Under the pieces are notes generated by a model that had not been told where the DNA came from, did not search any database, and saw only the letters and a program-made list of their open reading frames with translations. Both the position numbers and the translations under genes were made by a program. A stretch of DNA of 34,416 nucleotides from Halonotius pteroides. GTDB lineage: Archaea > Halobacteriota > Halobacteria > Halobacteriales > Haloferacaceae. Positions within the stretch are counted from its first letter, which is position 1; each line of letters starts with the position of its first letter. Below, piece by piece: positions 32,613 to 34,416 of the stretch. The stretch is taken from assembly GCF_003605635.1 (NCBI RefSeq), contig NZ_QMDW01000027.1, positions 1 to 34,416 of the forward strand, given 5' to 3'.

Positions 32613-32865
32613 TAATTAATTTTTATTTGGTGATTCCTTACTGTGAGTCTTCAAATTCGATTTGATTCAGTATATTATTCAACTAACCGTGTGTATAGTT
32701 TGAATGTTTTGCAACTAATTAGACACTAGTACATAATTGCATAGAATTATGTTAGATAATTATAAAATATGGATGTAGCCAGACGAGAGCGGTGGCGAAT
32801 GTATCGTTATAGGGACTAACCACTGAAATCACAAGAATTTACTTACTTTAGAGGAATAACTAACC

Positions 32866-33207
32866 ATGAGTATCGGAATAATTGATAAAATAACAAAAGC
32901 CACAGGAGCCCAACAAGTAAGCAAAGAATTCGTTTATAATGACATTAAGCGAGTGTGTTTCGATGCAGATACTGATTATACGTCTATTGTTGAAGCTACG
33001 GCAGAAATTAATGATGAGGTAGCTGATCGTGTAGTAGTATGGGGATGTGGAGTATCAGAAGAGGGTTATCCGCGGGTTGCTATCCAGCGATTTGAATCGA
33101 TCGATCCCGATGATATTGATGGCATAGATACGTTTGACTCTGATTCAAGTTCATCTGGTGGTGCGGCCGTAAAACGATCTTTTAGCACCCAGACAGATGG
33201 GAATTAG
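32866..33207 (+). CDS. hypothetical acidic protein
   Basis: Protein of 113 aa of no family I recognise. Residues 1-80 (MSIGIIDKITKATGAQQVSK; DYTSIVEATAEINDEVADRV; VVVWGCGVSEEGYPRVAIQR) look folded with beta strands. The last ~30 residues are Asp/Ser-rich (DPDDIDGIDTFDSDSSSSGG) and probably disordered. A TATA-rich region precedes it. It lies between the HEAT/CheF genes and a histidine kinase, so a signalling role is possible but unproven. Confidence 0.7.
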   Translation: MSIGIIDKITKATGAQQVSKEFVYNDIKRVCFDADTDYTSIVEATAEINDEVADRVVVWGCGVSEEGYPRVAIQRFESIDPDDIDGIDTFDSDSSSSGGAAVKRSFSTQTDGN

Positions 33208-33270
33208 GTTCGCTGAATAGGTTGGAATATTTTATTGCGATATTGACAAACAGTTGTCTTGATCCAGACT

Positions 33271-34416
33271 TTATTCATCGATGATCTCGACATCGGTAAT
33301 TTCAAATCGGGCTCCACCGTCAGAGCCTTCAGTAATACGAACTTCCCAGTCGTGAGCGGTTACGACCTCTTTGGCGATTGCTAACCCGAATCCGGTTCCA
33401 TCTTTCCTACCCGAGTACCCAGATTCCCAAACGTCCTGCCGCTTGTCTCGCGGGATGCCGGGGCCATCATCTTCGATATAAAATCCTCCGGATATGCACC
33501 CCACTCTGACTGTAACATCTTTGCGTCCATGTTCAACGGCATTGTAGAATAGATTCTCTAACAGCTGGTGGAGACGGCTTCTATCAGCCTGTATTATAGA
33601 GTTGAGATCTACCCTTATTTCTGCATCTGCTGTTTCAACGGTATCCCAGCAGGCCTGGGCAGTGTCATGAATCGCAACCGGTTCTGTCTCGCAGATTGTT
33701 TGGCCTGCTCGTGCAAGGTCAAGCATATCTTCGATCAGCTCAAGACTCCGGTCAACCGCCTTTGTTGCGGCGTCAAGATGTTCGGTTTCACATGTCTTCT
33801 GAGCAAGGCTGATTCGACCCTGCGCGACATTCAACGGGTTACGGAGGTCGTGGGAAACAATGCTGGCGAACCGATCAAGCCGATCTCGTTCTTGTTCTAA
33901 AGACTGCTGGTATGACTTGGATTCATGAATGTCGATATGAATCCCCACCGCTCGAACTGGATCACCCTTTTCGTTACGTTGGAAGATTTTCCCTACATCA
34001 CGAATCCACTTCCAGTCTCCATCAGCAGTTTCCATTCGATGTTCAGTGGTATAAAAATCGGTTTTGCCAGCGATATGGTCATTGAGTGCCGCCTCAGCAG
34101 CATCGATATCGTCGGGATGGACACGACTTTTCCACGCCTGCAGATGTGGTTCGATTTCATCAAGCGAGTGGCCGAGCATTGCTGCCCACTCCTCGTTGAA
34201 TTCGACATGGTCAGTTTGCATATCCCAATCCCATACACCGAGTTTGCCCCCTTTTACGGCCAGTTCGAACCTATTTTTGAGTTCCTGAATTTCTTCTTTG
34301 CGCTGTTTACGTTTGGTGATGTCAATCCCTGAGGAGAGAATGCCGGTTGTATTTCCTTCTTCGCTCTTGTGGCGTAGATTGTTGGTGAGTTAGAGCACAG
34401 TTTCAAGAATTGTCTC
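33271..34416 (-). pseudogene. PAS-domain histidine kinase with an in-frame stop
   Basis: Sensor histidine kinase running off the right edge. The C-terminal part is complete: PAS/PAC with VHPDDIDAAEAALNDHIAGK and WKWIRDVGKIF, HisKA with SHDLRNPL (His about 124 from ATG 34221), N box LENLFYNAVEHG, G1 EDDGPGIP and G2 GTGFGLAIAKEV. Upstream of ATG 34221 the frame continues in family-like sequence, SSGIDITKRKQRKEEIQELK and RFELAVKGGKLGVWDWD, so the PAS domain begins before that ATG. No start codon exists there, and a TAA lies at 34390-34392 with more PAS-like frame (ETILETVL) beyond. This suggests a nonsense mutation or sequencing error. A shorter 316-aa kinase from 34221 is the alternative. Confidence 0.7.

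Overview
The window reads as haloarchaeal (class Halobacteria) DNA. Predicted proteins are strongly acidic, promoters are TATA-type, and the gene set is archaeal: a TATA-binding protein, Orc1/Cdc6, XPB with Bax1, CheF, a DUF5790 protein and a small DUF1931 histone-fold protein. An Orc1/Cdc6 gene with a box-flanked origin, a ParA-type partition pair, an extra TBP and an IS-disrupted integrase suggest a megaplasmid or secondary chromosome. The species cannot be told from the sequence.

Left end (1-2946): a tyrosine-recombinase gene, running off the left edge, is split by a complete 1,919-bp IS1634-like element (405-2323) with 16-bp terminal inverted repeats and a 6-bp target duplication. Deleting the element and one duplication copy restores the integrase frame.

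CRISPR-Cas (2947-14834): a type I-B locus read leftwards. The order is cas6-cas8b-cas7-cas5-cas3, a cas1 remnant, cas2, a leader of about 100 bp, and an array of 58 repeats and 57 spacers. The interference and processing genes look intact and are translationally coupled. The adaptation module is broken: cas4 is absent and cas1 has lost roughly its first two thirds, joined directly behind cas3. The array is large, but this locus should not be able to acquire spacers unless Cas1 and Cas4 come from elsewhere.

Middle (15.2-20.5 kb): small haloarchaeal genes. These are a two-zinc-site protein, a DUF5790 protein, a probably frameshifted small gene, a secreted beta-helix (NosD-like) protein, a 55-aa DUF1931 protein and a Cys-motif protein with an inverted-repeat operator. 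An unexplained pair of origin-box-like sequences lies at 16.0-16.1 kb.

Replication and segregation (20.7-24.1 kb): an origin with four boxes in divergent orientation around an AT-rich core, then orc1/cdc6, then a leftward parA and partner-gene operon bracketed by GCAAACGC-type repeats.

Transcription, repair and chemotaxis (24.2-34.4 kb): tbp with a palindromic upstream site; the XPB-Bax1 helicase-nuclease pair; a winged-helix regulator; a tRNA-like gene with an interrupted anticodon arm; a 49-aa zinc-finger protein; CheF; a TRAM protein; a small ribbon-helix-helix-like protein; a HEAT-repeat protein of the kind found beside cheF; an unrecognised small protein; and a PAS histidine kinase with an in-frame stop near the right edge.
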